DNA of 64,000 nt from Pardosa pseudoannulata (GCA_032207245.1 CM063506.1:21087675-21151674), one strand, 5' to 3'. Counted from the stretch's first letter, positions 1 through 30,390 are shown. The notes: a model not told the origin generated them from the letters alone. Numbers and translations: made by a program.

Positions 1-157
1 CTCCGTCGTTTGCTAGTTGAACCACTGTCGCATGGCCTGTTTGAAGCCCACCCACTTTTAAATAATTTACACCATCTTTCCACAATGATACAGCCAGTGC
101 AGTCTGTTCCATAAAGTCCACCTTCCGAATGGTTTTCTTCAACTTTCTCTGCTTTTG
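1..157 (-). CDS. Partial exon, possible C1q-like domain protein
   Basis: Reading the minus strand, an AG acceptor (after TTTATTTAG) at 159-158 opens a frame that stays free of stops to the window edge (52 codons). It reads Q-K-Q-R-K-L-K-K-T-I-R-K, then VDFMEQTALAVSLWKDG, then NYLKVGGLQTGHATVVQLAN. The pattern of a short strand ending LWKDG followed by a G-H-A-T-V-V-Q-L strand resembles the middle of C1q/TNF-like beta-sandwich domains, where a K-N-G turn precedes the conserved alternating hydrophobic strand. This is family-level inference only. The exon continues off the left edge and no second exon was found. The pyrimidine tract before the acceptor is weak. It does not look like part of the SLC22 gene that follows. 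Confidence 0.35.
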
Positions 158-1662
158 CTAAATAAATCTACTCTTCTGTAGTTGACTACAGCTTAATAAT
201 CGCAAACCCCATTGTAAGGATGACTACCGCATTCTATTATTACGTAGAATCACTAGGATTTGTAGCAATACATGCAGCTAGCTCTGACTTCTATTTTGAC
301 CATTCACATTTTTACTAAACAATTTTGAACTTGAAAGAAAATTTACATGTAAGTTACTTATTGCAGCCCCACTTCCCCATATTTTAGAATGCCTGCTTTA
401 GAAGAACTGGGATATTTATCTATGCGATTAAGAGGCATCTTGCATGTAGTTAAGCAACTTGCTGATATTTTTAGAGCTCCCTACTCTATAGGATATTGTT
501 AATCACTAACATGTTTCAGTCGCTAACAATTTTGTTGGAAATTCTTGCGCCTGTGTAAGCTTCGTGTTTATCATCATTATCCTTATAGTTCACCTATGCT
601 CTTTTGTGGTTAAATGTAATTATTTAAGTGTTGTAAATATTGTTAATAAATTTCTAATTAAATCTGTTTGAGAGTTACTCGTCCAACTGTGTCCTTAATG
701 CAATGCAACCTATGTATCTCTTCTTATTAAAAGATAACTCGATTGCGGCTCTCATAGACTTCAATTGGGCCCATCCCTTCTGTACACAGTTAAAGGCATC
801 TTTCCTAATTATTACTACGCAGTTGTTGATAAATATGTAAGTCTACTTGAAAGATTCATTCATTTCCAAAGTGTTGTATATTAAAAAGAAAATACATTTA
901 CAAATACGAGTGATATATGAAAATAACCACACCTCACCGAGTTTGTGATGTGTACACCAGGTGGCACATGACAATTGGGACAATTGAAAGAGATTTGTAA
1001 AGGTGAATGTTTTTTGGGCATCTTTGCAAAGGTGTCCGGGCGTTTTTATTCTGCAAGTAAACTGTAATTGGTGCAAATTATCTGGATATGTTGCACGAGT
1101 TTTTTTCTTCCTCCTCGCATCTGTTCCAGATATTTTGTTTTGTAGCAGGACGGTGGTCCCCGTCATTGGAACATTCATGTAGGGAGATACGTTAAAGATG
1201 AACTTCCGATTCGCTGAATTAGGTGTGTCGGTGAGGATAGCTCTATGCCCCCCTTTTTATCCCAAGTCATCTGATTTAATATACTTTGGGACTTTATTTG
1301 GTGTCTCATAAAGGGATGTATTTATGTACATAACATATATAAAACATATTATATTAGAAGAGCTCGAAGAACAGATCAAAGTTACAGTAATGACATTAAT
1401 AGAATGAAGCTCCAACACGTATGGAACTGCCTTGACATACGTAGTGTGAAGTAGGTTGCGCATATTTGATATTTTTTCCCACAGTATTATTATAACCACA
1501 AACTTCATGAGTTTGTGGTTATTTTCATGTAGCACACATTTGTTTGTGTAATACTTTTTAATAAATAGGTTTTTGAAAATGAACAATTCTTTTACGATAG
1601 TTCTTCATAAATCTGAAAAATGACACAAAGAGAATGTTTAGTTAATCCATTGATAAACTTAC
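158..1662. other. Intergenic/intronic sequence without recognised genes
   Basis: AT-rich sequence. The minus-strand open frames at 843-1178 and 1257-1586 have no recognisable domain and no convincing splice context. The C-terminal exons (TM11-12) of the transporter would be expected here or further left, but I could not identify them. A small perfect palindrome lies at 1492-1522. Confidence 0.5.
1492..1522. repeat. Small perfect inverted repeat (hairpin)
   Basis: Arms ATAACCACAAACT and AGTTTGTGGTTAT (13 bp each) are separated by a 5-base loop TCATG. No function is apparent. Confidence 0.7.
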
Positions 1663-18302
<16,640 letters not shown>

Positions 18303-18417
18303 CTGTAAAACAACGACAAAACGATTTATTACATTAAATATAGCAACCTCTTGCAATTACAAAAATTTATTTTATTTAAAAAGAACTTCTAAAACTGTTT
18401 CCTTCTTTACTCACAGC

Positions 18418-19847
<1,430 letters not shown>

Positions 19848-20639
19848 CTCACAGCCCAAAATGTACACAAACAGAAATTATTTATTCACATGTCAGGTAT
19901 TTGGAACTGGAGTCTTTAAACTAAGCGTATTTTAATATGAAGACACCGTATAAGAGAAACATTTCATATCGATATTAAGTGTTATATCATTGTAAATGAT
20001 GTATGGCAGCACTGTCCAACTTCTCTAAGTCCATGGGTTACTTTATCGTCTACAAATATTTGGAGAGCTAGAGAAGGGTAGTAATTAAAAAGTATATTTA
20101 TTTTGTCAGTAACTAGTTTATTTACATAAAAAAACATAGAGATGTTTAATAACTGTGTTTAAAAATACAATAAAAATTTTCAATATAGCTGATCGCTCAG
20201 TTATTTTGCTGAATGGACGTCAGTTTCTTTGATTTTAAACAGACTAAAGTTCGTTCCGTCTTGGTCGATATTGAAAAGATAAGATCTTAAAATTTAAATT
20301 GTTTCCTCGGTTTACCATGTTTGTGTCATCGAAAATATTTTATTTTCCTATATAGACAAGAAGTCTATTGTTTTGTTTTCATAAGTCGCATATAAAAATG
20401 AGTACCATACACTTTAGTAAGATAAATGAGTAAAATATTTGCGTATTTTGCAAAGATATCATTATTTAAATTTAAAAAGGAATTTTTGTTCCTACCCAGA
20501 ATATGTTTTAGAGGGAGTCCGACTTTTTCTAAATGAAAATTGTGATACCATCTAATGATTTAATTTGCCTACGAGTATCTCCATGCAGAATATGATTTTG
20601 TATAATAACTGTAATATAGCATTAGGACCTTCAAGACCT

Positions 20640-21255
20640 CCAGGTTGGTAGGTCAACTGGATTGCCTGGGCCGAGCTCTCTAATCCAGAAATTTCTAATA
20701 GTAAGCAGAAAATGACAACGAGCAGAAAATAAAACAACTAAAAGGGAAAAGAGGAGATAGTGAGGTGGATTCGTGAGTTCATAACACAAAACTAAAGAGT
20801 AGAAAGTTTAGGGATAGAAACAAAACACATATTTTTGCGGCCAGGGACATCAGTACAATATCCGTGAAATTTAACATTTTTTAGCCTTTAAAAATCAGAA
20901 AATTAAGTAAAAAATAAATAGTTATGTTCAAAAATATGAGAATAAGTTAAAAAATAATAAAATTAAAAAAATACAGTTATTTATAAATAAAATGAGAATT
21001 TGGAATTTATGACATCGCAGGGGACAGAACCATGAACCTCAGGCTTGCAAGTCATAAATGTAATATACATTAAAGGCCGAGCCCTTCAATCCAGAGGCTT
21101 CTGTCAGTAAGCACAAAAATGACAACGAGCGAAAAATAAACACATAAAAGAGCAAAGAGATAGAAGGGTGGATTCGTGAGTTCATAACACAAAACTAGAG
21201 AGTTTAGGGATAGAAAAAACATAAAATATTTTTGTGGCCAGTGACATCCGTACTA
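20640..21255. repeat. Two direct copies of a dispersed repeat (third at 38450)
   Basis: Blocks at 20670-20850 and 21075-21250 share GTGGATTCGTGAGTTCATAA, ACAAAACTA, TTTAGGGATAGAAA and the GGCCAG-GACAT end. A third diverged copy lies at 38456-38655. At 21007-21060 and 21947-21990 the sequence GGGGACAGAACC, read on the minus strand, gives GGTTCTGTCCCC, a tRNA B-box-like motif, so the family may be a tRNA-derived SINE. Confidence 0.7.
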
Positions 21256-21259
21256 AAAA

Positions 21260-21945
21260 AGCCGAAAATGTAGAATAATAGTGATCAAGTTCGAAAAAAA
21301 TTAAAAAATTTGGAAAAAATAAAAATATATGTTTTAAAAATAAATAAATTGCATTAAAAATCCGAAAAGGGCCTAAATAATAATATTTAAACATAAAAAT
21401 AATTTTTATTAATTTAGATTAAGTTTTAGAAATTTTTGTTTATTGAATAATAATGATCAGAAACGATAAAGTTAAAAATTTTGAAAAAAAATAAAAATAT
21501 ATGTTTTAAAAATAAATAAATTGCATTAAAAATCCGAAAAGGGCCTAAATAATAATATTTAAACATAAAAATAATTTTTATTAATTTAGATTAAGTTTTA
21601 GAAATTTTTGTTTATTGAATAATAATGATCAGAAACGATAAAGTTAAAAATTTTGAAAAAATAAAGATATATGTTTTAAAAATAAATAAATTGCATTAAA
21701 AATCCGAAAAGGGCCTAAATAATAATATTTAAACATAAAAATAATTTTTATTAATTTAGATTAAGTTTTAGAAATTTTTGTTTATTGAATAATAATGATC
21801 AGAAACGATAAAGTTAAAAATTTTGAAAAAAATAAAAATATATGTTTTAAAAATAAATAAATTGTACTAAAAATCCGAAAAGGGCCTAAATAATGATAAA
21901 TAAACGTAAAAAGCAATTTTATTAATTTTGATTAAGTTTTAGAAT
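21260..21945. repeat. About 171-bp tandem repeat array, four units
   Basis: The marker AATCCGAAAAGGGCCTAAAT occurs (with a few changes in the last unit) at 21359, 21531, 21701 and 21872, giving periods of 172, 170 and 171. Middle units are almost identical; the first and last are diverged. The array is AT-rich with no coding potential and is bounded on both sides by GGGGACAGAACC repeats. Confidence 0.93.
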
Positions 21946-22240
21946 TTTTGTCATCGCCGGGGACAGAACCGTACTCCCGACGATAATATACATTGCAACA
22001 ATTTATTCAAACATATCTTATTTATTTAGGAAAAATTGTGGTAACTAATATAATTTCGAGGGGCAGGACATCTAGACCCATATGACCTCCTGTGGGTTGA
22101 GTTTTGACTTAGTGGGCCGCAAAAAATGAATCGGAGAGTCGCCTATGGAGCAGCACGAATGTATGAGCATGCATGATTTTCTTTACAAAGCACTTCTATC
22201 TCCATTAACTCTCTGTACCATCAACTTGCGTACTTTTGTA

Positions 22241-22823
22241 GGAACAGATGCATTATAGTCGCCGGTCCCGGACGCCATGTTTTTTTTTTTTGGCGACCAA
22301 CAGAAAAACGCATGATTTGAAAAGTCGCCAAGTAGAAAAACATGGCGGTGGTGCGTGTTTTCTGAAAGATCACAAAAATAAAAAAAAACATAGCGGTGGT
22401 CAAGTGGCATATTCGAAACACAACATTAACAAAACTAAACTTTAAAAGGAAACAGATTAACAATTTAAAGTATTATTAAAATAAAATTAGCATATTTCTT
22501 CACAATGCTACAAATAGTTAAAACAGAAATAAGAACATCCGCCATAACTAAATACCAAAAATAACTTACCTACCTACGAGACAACCTACTACTGGAACGA
22601 AAAGAACATTTAGTACAGAAAATTTGCATAGATAGCCGGGTAATGACGTCAAAAATCACGTGCATCAATAGGATGCAAGAACATATAGAAGGTTCCATAT
22701 TCCCCTATCAAAGTTAGGGCATATACAGCAACCTAGTCATCGCCCCAAAAATCGCCAAGTTTGCCACACAAAATCGCCAAGTTTGGCGAGAAAAAAACAC
22801 GGCGGCTATAATGCATCTGTACC
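22241..22823. mobile_element. 583-bp MITE with 8-bp TSD CTTTTGTA
   Basis: CTTTTGTA lies at 22233-22240 and 22824-22831. The ends are GGAACAGATGCATTATAG and, on the complement, GGTACAGATGCATTATAG. Inner repeats of TCGCCAAGT and CATGGCGGTGG / CACGGCGGC occur on both sides. GG ends with an 8-bp duplication suggest Merlin, though P and hAT cannot be excluded. There is no transposase. It includes TGACGTCA and CACGTG motifs at about 22645-22662. Confidence 0.85.
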
Positions 22824-22831
22824 CTTTTGTA

Positions 22832-25800
22832 AGTTATTCAGGATATTTTATCCATTATCTTTCTGCGGAATTAAATCATAAATTTTTCTTTTCACTTTTT
22901 GGTGGAATTACTGTTTGCCTTTGCTTTGGAGGACCAGAAGGATCATTTTGAATTATTGCTAACTAGCATATAGCCCGTCATATGACGGGATCAGTAAAAT
23001 TTTTAATTTTCCAGAATTGTAAAATACCCTATGAGGCAGATAAAAAAATTATTTGATTTTTGGCTGAGCATTATCTGGTACACACTCAATAATTTGTTTA
23101 CCGTCACATTCCTGTAAAGTCTCCTGATACTATGAATGTAGTTTAGAATCACTTTGAATTCATTTAGTCAAACCGTGTGGATATGCATGAAAAACAAACG
23201 CACAAACGGACAAATTTCTTAATTTTCAAAGGTATATAGCCTAAACCCTAGATATTTATTAGTCCATGAAATAGGCTCCTAGACTTTTATTAAACGTATT
23301 TGTTGTTAATACCGGTGATAAAATTTTCATTGCAGCAAAAATAATCGATGTTTGAATTTAAAATTAACACATATGTACCTAATATATTATTTAATACAAA
23401 TATAAAGGAAAATTATTTACGTGATATCTAAATTCAGTGATAAAAATATGAAAATACTGCTGACGATATTTAAATAATTTAAAATAAGAAATGATGAAAT
23501 GAGATGGTTAAAGGAATGACGTCATAATGCTGGAAAAAATGTTATTTTTACCTATTTATTATGTGATAAATTGATAAACTTAATCCCCTGCTCTTAACCG
23601 TGAAAAATAGGGCTTGAAATAATGGCATTAAATGCTCGAAAAGGAGGGAAGGAGTGGATTTCGAACGTTTTAAAGAAGGCAGTATTTTTCGCTGTGATGT
23701 GAAGCATATTTATACCAATTTATTTTAGAATCGGATCGATAGTTTAGGAGAAGATAAACTTTGAATTTTGCTAACCCTAACTCATCAAGAAATCAACATG
23801 GATGCCTGTATCCATTCCAGGTCCAACCGCTTCATAAATTCGAAGACAGACGGACAGATAATTTAGGCTATTATTATATAGGGAATTTTTAGTGCAGTTT
23901 TCAATTTACTTTGCTTAAAATGGTTATGATTAACGTTAGAGAAATGTGTATTAAGTATGATTGAATGTATACCCCCACCAAAGCGTGTATTACTTGGCAC
24001 ATGCGAAATTCGAGTCATATAAAGATTTGACTTTTTTTCCTGGCTAGTAAAAAAAGTGTTTTTTTTCGATAAAAACGAGATCTGCCAAATTTCATTATTT
24101 GAAGAAAATTCATATAAAATGATAACAAGAAAGTAAAATTACATAGTAATCTGATGTGTTCAAATTAATCTGTTATTTCAAATTACAATTAATAACTAGT
24201 TAAAAATTTGTAAGAACGTTTTAAAATATTTATTCACTGATCTCCGACTATTGTTATGTGTTACTAAATTATCTTGCACTGTTAATATCGAAACCAGTAA
24301 AGTTTTAAAAAGTTCACATTCTTTTTTCGAGGCATTTAAAGATGAAGATGATGGGATTGAAAGGGAGAAGGTTAAAAATATAAACATTAAAAATTACTAG
24401 ATTTTAAAATTCATGAAGTTTTAATAATGCTTCAATGTAAACAGTAAACAAAATGCTCCCTGTTTCACGAGAGGAAATATTCCTTTTAAAAGAAAGGAAA
24501 AGATATTTTGATGATATCTATTTAGATTGAAGATGCACGAATTGAACCGTTTTCTTTGAAAGTAGCTTAAGTGTATTTTATTTTATATGGAGATATTTAA
24601 GGTTTTGCACAAGAACAATATAAACATGGATCGAAAAATATGGATATATGTTATTACACTAGTTTTATATTTTTATATAAAGTTCATAGCAAATTGTATT
24701 CATTTCTATCATTAACTAATTTTTTGTCAAAATGGACTTACACCGCTTTCAAAGAAAACTGCTCAATTCATAAATGTAAGTAATTTTATAAAAATGAGTG
24801 AAATAAAACTTTATCGCTCATTAAAATAATAATAATAATAATAACCGTTATTACCTACTTTTATATAAGTAGAAGACGTTAATCAGTAGGACAAATGTTT
24901 AATTTCATGAGATTAAAAGCCTTTCTTTTTTTATCTAAATATATATATTTTCAACTGTAAAGATAGTAGAGTGAAAATTTAATTAATGTATTCCAAACGC
25001 ATGCTAATTTATCCTAATTTCAGAAACTTTAGTTTTAACATATTTTACAAATTCTTGAAAACTGTGGTCAAGTAGCTCAAGTGCATTATGCCATAAAGAG
25101 TGCTAAATTAAAATCGAATTTCTTACCCAACTCTTGTTGCAGAGAGAAATTTCACTCATCATCCTAATATCCTCTTGCACGGTTAACTAAGAATCAACAA
25201 CGAGGGTTCCGCAAAATAACTGCGTACAGTCTCTCCATGAAATCAGCGAAGCATGGGTACTTACCTCTTGGCGACTTGGCGGTCAATCCGATTCGAATAA
25301 GCAAAAAAATATTCGAAGCTGTGATAAGAATCGGATACTTTTTTCAAATCATGAAAATTTACCCGTGTTTACCTTATGACATTTCTTATATAAACTTAGA
25401 TTGGTGGCAGAGATAAAATTTCGAAAGATATGGCAGATATTACCTTTAATATTAACATAGAATCAAAATGAAATTTAAAGACTATTTTAAAAATGAATTC
25501 ATTTAAATTTGTGTTTAGCTATTGTTAAAAATTTGAAAAGAAAATCGCTTTAATGTTTAAAAGAAAGATTCAGGAAGGATTTAAATTTTTATAAGGTGTA
25601 TTACAACGATAATAATATAAACTAATATGAAATCATGTTTTCATATTTAGCTTATATTTATTATTAGGCTTAGCTTATTTTATATTTTGTAATCATATGA
25701 TAACAAAATTTAAAAAAAAAAATGCAAACGTCTGTCCCATAATTAATAATCAAGTGTTTGCAAATTATCGATATCTGATATTGGTAAAATCTAACTATGA

Positions 25801-25929
25801 TTTTTATGAAATATCTAATTATTTTTTAATTATTATTATTACATTTTAAATGAGAGCATTTACCTTTATTTATGCATTCTCACTACAATGTCGCGGGTTT
25901 CTTGACTATTTCCTTATGGAAGAACCATG
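22832..25929. other. Non-coding, repeat-derived sequence
   Basis: 22970-23880 looks like one old element: it opens TAGCCCGTCATATGACGGGA, contains ACGCACAAACGGACAAAT, and ends GACAGACGGACAG ... TTATTATATAGGG, with the 12.2-kb-related repeat at 23265-23600. No gene was identified up to 25.9 kb. A minus-strand AG|GTAAGT donor at 25264-25263, after the CG-containing stretch 25265-25305, could end an upstream 5' exon of the transporter gene; this is weak. Confidence 0.45.
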
Positions 25930-25937
25930 TTGGTAGA

Positions 25938-26395
25938 CAGTGGCGTACGCAAGAGAGGGGTTTACCCCCCCCCCCTTGCGTACAGTATAATTCAATAAAT
26001 TTTTAGCTTGTTTGAATACTGGTTTAATTCCCTATTTGTTGGTAAGCTATTTTTTCTTATTTTTTGGTCAAATTCTTTGGTTTACTATAGAATATTGACA
26101 TTTATACGGTTATTATTTAGGAAGATGTTACATTATAAATAGTTTTTTCTAGCTTGTTTAATTCCTACTTTTTAATAAAAATAAAATATTTTACCTCTTA
26201 TTATAAAAAAATTGTTTTTAAATTTAAAAAATCAAATCAAAATTTAACTAAACAATGTTGTCTAAATAAAAAGTCAAAATTGTTTAGCTGTTTAAATTAG
26301 GGAAATAATAGTGCTTTATTACATACTAGAATTTCTTTTAGTAGTTTCAGAAAATTATTACCAACCCTCTTGAAAAAATTCTGCGTACGCCACTG
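25938..26395. mobile_element. hAT MITE (8-bp TSD TTGGTAGA)
   Basis: TTGGTAGA at 25930-25937 and 26396-26403. Inverted ends are CAGTGGCGTACGCA (14 bp, perfect). A C homopolymer sits near the left end. Same family as 17555-17712; a lone matching end (GGGTACGCCACTG) occurs at about 31087-31099. Confidence 0.92.
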
Positions 26396-26820
26396 TTGGT
26401 AGACACTTTTTCTCTCTATAATGGGACATCAGAAATTACTTCCAAGCCTTACGCGGGATTTACACTCTCACCTTCCAGTCAGCCTGGCAGGCGAATGTTA
26501 TAACAATTACGCCGGGTTTTCTCTTTTTGATTCTAAATTAAGGAATTAAAACTCACTTCGTCACGGAAGAGTATTAGAGTGATATATATGACTGAAACGA
26601 ATACTGTGCAATAAATATTGATACTACACACATACACACAAGAAAAAAATTAATAAAATAGCACAAAAATTAACATTTTCTAAAACCTTATTCAACCTCT
26701 TCAAATATAATTTATGAATGTTTCGACTTGAGAACAAAATAAAACATCCAACATTTGAAAAGGAAATCACTTTCAAAAACTAAGATTTATGAAATTCCTC
26801 TTTTAAAAATGTTTTGTTTC

Positions 26821-26963
26821 TTTAGAAAAGTGCGACCTCTGCTAAATTCTTTGAACCATCTGAATACAGTAGCACTAGCTGGAGATTCATCACCAAATGC
26901 CAATTGTAACCGCTGAAAGCATTCTTCTTGATTTAATCCTGCTTTAAAATCGTAGAAAATCAT
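26821..26963 (-). pseudogene. Mariner/SETMAR-type helix-turn-helix fragment
   Basis: Minus strand from an ATG at 26963: M-I-F-Y-D-F-K-A-G-L, then CFQRLQLAFGDESP, then ATVFRWFKEFSRGR. This is the N-terminal DNA-binding domain of mariner transposases. Sequence identity is lost straight afterwards and no inverted ends were found, so it is a fragment. Confidence 0.75.
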
Positions 26964-27244
26964 TTCTCCTCTGTTTAAAATTTATTCTACGCTAAACAAG
27001 TTGAAGTAAGTCAATAAAAACTTGTCTGCTGTATTAAAATACTTTGTATTTTAAAATTAAACCGTTATTTTTATTTTGTAAATTCTCGTCTGCGCGTATC
27101 TCAAAAATTTCAAGGTAACCTAGTACGAAGGAAAAGTAGGAGATCTGTGGAGCCTGCATTTGTTTCTCTAAAAATTAACATGTTAAAATAAAGTTATCTA
27201 ATGGTGACCGAAAAGAGAATCGGCTTTTCGGTACCAGAATGAAT

Positions 27245-27365
27245 CCGTAAGTTCAAATACCATTGTTTACGGCTATGTTCGTAGCCGTTCGGAATTGGCT
27301 TTAAGGAATAGAACCCCATGTAATTAATTTTCATGTAGGAAAAAAATATAGCGTAGCGCTTCAAA
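27245..27365 (+). repeat. SINE fragment
   Basis: The plus-strand sequence CGTTCGGAATTGGCTTTAAG is identical to part of the SINE at 57923-58095. It continues with a GTAGCGCTTCAAAC-like segment matching the SINE 3' body, which ends with the CACTCCAAAACAAACC block. The head is degraded. Confidence 0.65.
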
Positions 27366-27937
27366 CAACTGCCTCTAATAATTAGCCATATAAATAAAAG
27401 AATAACTAGGTTACTAATTATTCGATTTATAAATCCCATAACTTCATTCCAGGATTTCGTTACGATCCGAATCAATTTTCTAACCAATTTCTCACTATTT
27501 CCAGTTACAAAGAATCATATATTAAAAACAAAAATATTATTTCTCTAAAGTCTCAAAGCTAATTAAAAGGTTGAATAGCATTTTGGATTATCTAAGCTAA
27601 TTTATATAGAATTTATCGCCATAGTACCGATTGTATTTTCGGCATTCATTGTTTTCCCACATCTATCAAAAAACTACTATAGGTTTTCTGTGTTGACAAA
27701 AATGTTTCAAAGTTCTGTGGATGAAAAAAAAGATTTCATGTCTATTAGTTGGCTTGCTAGACCAACAGAGGACTAATAATCTAACAATTATTGGAATCAC
27801 AACAGTAAAGAACCTATGCACAAGCTATAAATATGATCGCGAGAAAGAGAAGGAAGAAGACAAAAAATGAACCTTATTCAATACCCAGTTTTTCGAAGGC
27901 ACACGAAACTGTCAAAATTCAAATTACTTATATGCAT

Positions 27938-28877
27938 TGTAACGGCGTGATTTAGCGGTGTATCGTCATCAAAGAACTTTGCTTTGAGAGGTGGACTTGT
28001 GTGGATACAAAAGGATTGTTTTCCCCGGCACCACGATGTCTACACTGTTGTGCCCTATAGTAAAGGAACAATATGCCAGACAACACGGCACCTTCACTGA
28101 CAGCCAAAAAAATGATCGCGGGAACGACAAAGGATTTGCCACTACTGAAATGTAGCCGCTAAGAATTCCAGTGACCCCTGGTTTTGCGGCCGATGATTGT
28201 TTAACCCGGACCAATCCAGTTGGTCGAAGGTGAGGTCATCGCCTGGTGACCCAATAATGAAATTGTGGGTGAGGCCCCTCCCCTAGAAAGAGACGAGAGA
28301 AGATTTGTTTTTTGAGAGAAGTTAGTTAGCTAGCAACCAGCTAATTCAGAGGTCGCCTTGACCAGTCTCTCTACCGGAGAGTTTTTTGCTATAATCCCAC
28401 CTTGGGATCTTTTCTTTAAGGAGTAGCCCGCATCGGCTAACTCGGAGGTCGCCTCGACCAGTCTCTCCATCGGAGAGTTTTATTTAGCGAAATCCCGTCT
28501 TGGGATATATCTCTTGCTGAGATTGAAGCGATACCCTGTGCTTTGGGTTTCCTTTTTCTAATATAATCCTCTTCAGGATTGTTTGCAGTTCTTCAGAACT
28601 AACTGTGCTTAGATCTCCTACCTGTACTTCAGTGCACTTTCGCGAGAGCTACGAATTGTTTCTTCCGTCTAATCACCCATATTTCAGCAGAGACTGGATT
28701 TAGTAGGTACCCGTCTCTACTCAGGCCTACGTGTACTAATCACTTACCTGTGATCGGATTGTTTTTTTTTTTATAGTTGTGAAATGATGTATATAGCAGA
28801 AGTGTAAATAAATCCATTAATCAAGAAACACCTGATTCTTCCTTGTGTCACCTGAAACAGGGACCGGATACGTTACA
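27938..28877. mobile_element. Solo LTR of a Ty3/Gypsy-type retrotransposon
   Basis: GCAT at 27934-27937 recurs at 28878-28881, a 4-bp duplication. The 940-bp unit starts TGTAACG and ends CGTTACA, a perfect 7-bp inverted terminus with TG...CA. It is markedly more GC-rich than its surroundings. An AATAAA lies at about 28806, close to the 3' end. It carries a 95-bp-spaced internal duplication (GGTCGCCTTGACCAGTCTCT at 28351 and a near copy at 28446). No internal retrotransposon region remains. Confidence 0.9.
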
Positions 28878-29338
28878 GCATCCACAAGAACAGTGATAAT
28901 GTACTTGCAAAGCTGGAAGCATAAAACGCTTATTCTTTGTAGTCAAGTGATCAACTCGTACAAAACAAGTATCAATTACAAAATATTTTTTTTAAATATT
29001 AAATATCGTTCTAATTATATTTTATAAAATACTAAATACTTCCAATTAGTGTTGTTAAATAAATAATTTATTCTTAGTCACACGATTTACTTAACTTTCC
29101 CATCCATCGTTTTCCATTTCCGCCCACTTAAAAACCGATGGATCGATGTCCTACTGTATAAAAATTTTCCCAATATCACATTTAAAAAAAGTTTTATTGA
29201 GTTTTATAATCTGCAATTTTGACCTGCCAATCCCCCCCCCACCTTTTTTTTAAAAAATTTTGCCCATGACTGGCTCAGGGCCTCAACAAGTGTAATTCCA
29301 TCCGGCTTACACAGGAGGGGGGAGGGGTATAAAGGGAG

Positions 29339-29340
<2 letters not shown>

Positions 29341-29384
<44 letters not shown>
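29341..29384. repeat. (TA)n microsatellite
   Basis: About 21 TA units. Confidence 0.93.
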
Positions 29385-29385
<1 letters not shown>

Positions 29386-29399
29386 TCTCCTCCTTAGAA

Positions 29400-30033
29400 A
29401 TAGGCAGTTATAGATTTGAGACTGTAGACTGTAAAGCAGTTTATATACCTAGGTACACAAAATAATATATCTGTTGAAATTCATAGCAGAATTACTGCTG
29501 CTAATCGATGTTTTTTTTTTGGATTAAAGAAATATTTAAAGTCTAAGTACATTAAAAGATTGACTAAAATAATATTGTATAAATGCCTAATAAGACCTGT
29601 TTTGACTTACTCAGCTGAAACCTGGACATTGACAGAAAGAGACAAGGAAACCCTAGCAGTTTTTGAGAGAAAAATATTGAGAAGTATTTTTGGGGGAATT
29701 AGTGTAAATGGTATATGGAGAAGAAGAACAAATATTGAATTATACAGAACATATAAAAACCCAGATATAATTAATTTTATTAGCTTACAAAGATTAAAAT
29801 GGGTCGGACACCTAGTTCGACTTAATGACAATAGATCCACAAAAAAAGTTTTTACGGCCAAACCAATAGGAACCCGAATGAGAGGACGACCAAAACTTAG
29901 ATGGTTAGACTGCATTAAGAGCGACATAAGATCCTTGAAAATTTCAAATTGGAAATCCAGGGCCAAAAATAGGACTGAATGGTATGGAATTGTAGAGAAG
30001 GCTAAGGCCCATCCTGGGCTGTCATGCCACTGA
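29400..30033 (+). pseudogene. Non-LTR retrotransposon, reverse transcriptase C-terminal tail
   Basis: Upstream of 29560 degraded codons still read I-H-S-R-I-T-A-A-N-R-C-F-F-G-L-K. From 29560 the frame is open: KIILYKCLIRPVLTYSAETW, T-L-T-E-R-D-K-E, AVFERKILRSIFGG, LKWVGHLVRLND and RMRGRPKLRWLDCIKSD, stopping at 30031-30033. This is the post-catalytic part of LINE reverse transcriptases. A TA tract follows the stop, as LINE tails often do. The 5' part, with the polymerase active site, is missing (5' truncation). Confidence 0.88.
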
Positions 30034-30387
30034 GGAAGGATATATATATATGTCAGGTCTGAAAAAGGGGTAGTTGGGAATTATTAAGTTAAAAATGATT
30101 TTAAAAAGAGAACTCTTTTATAATAATAAAATAAATGAAAGAGACCCACGCTCGCGTAAGCTTTCAGGATAATCCGGTCAGGCGGAAGCATTTCTCAGCT
30201 TTTTGATGAGCTTGCAAATAGATAAGTTGGAATTTGGCGCGTGGACATGGAGCGGTCAACACCTTCACGCATATCTTCGCCACGAACATTGAAAATGGCG
30301 CTTGTTGTTTTCCGTAAGAACGATGAGTTAATAAAAATTATTATCAAGAAGACTGTGTTCCATTCGCCTTAACTCTGCACCACGACC

Positions 30388-30390
30388 ATT

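Noticed and set aside
20008..22100. One large hAT element starting at CAGCACTGTCCAAC
   Set aside because: No matching right end or 8-bp duplication was found.
25255..25275. U1 snRNA-like TACTTACCT
   Set aside because: Only the nine bases match; downstream sequence lacks U1 stem-loops. It is better read as a splice donor on the other strand.
27952..28144. Minus-strand exon-like frame with TTTCAG acceptor and a hydrophobic stretch (VVPAIIFLAVSEGAVLSG)
   Set aside because: It lies wholly inside the solo LTR 27938-28877, which has exact ends and a GCAT duplication, so it is not a host exon.
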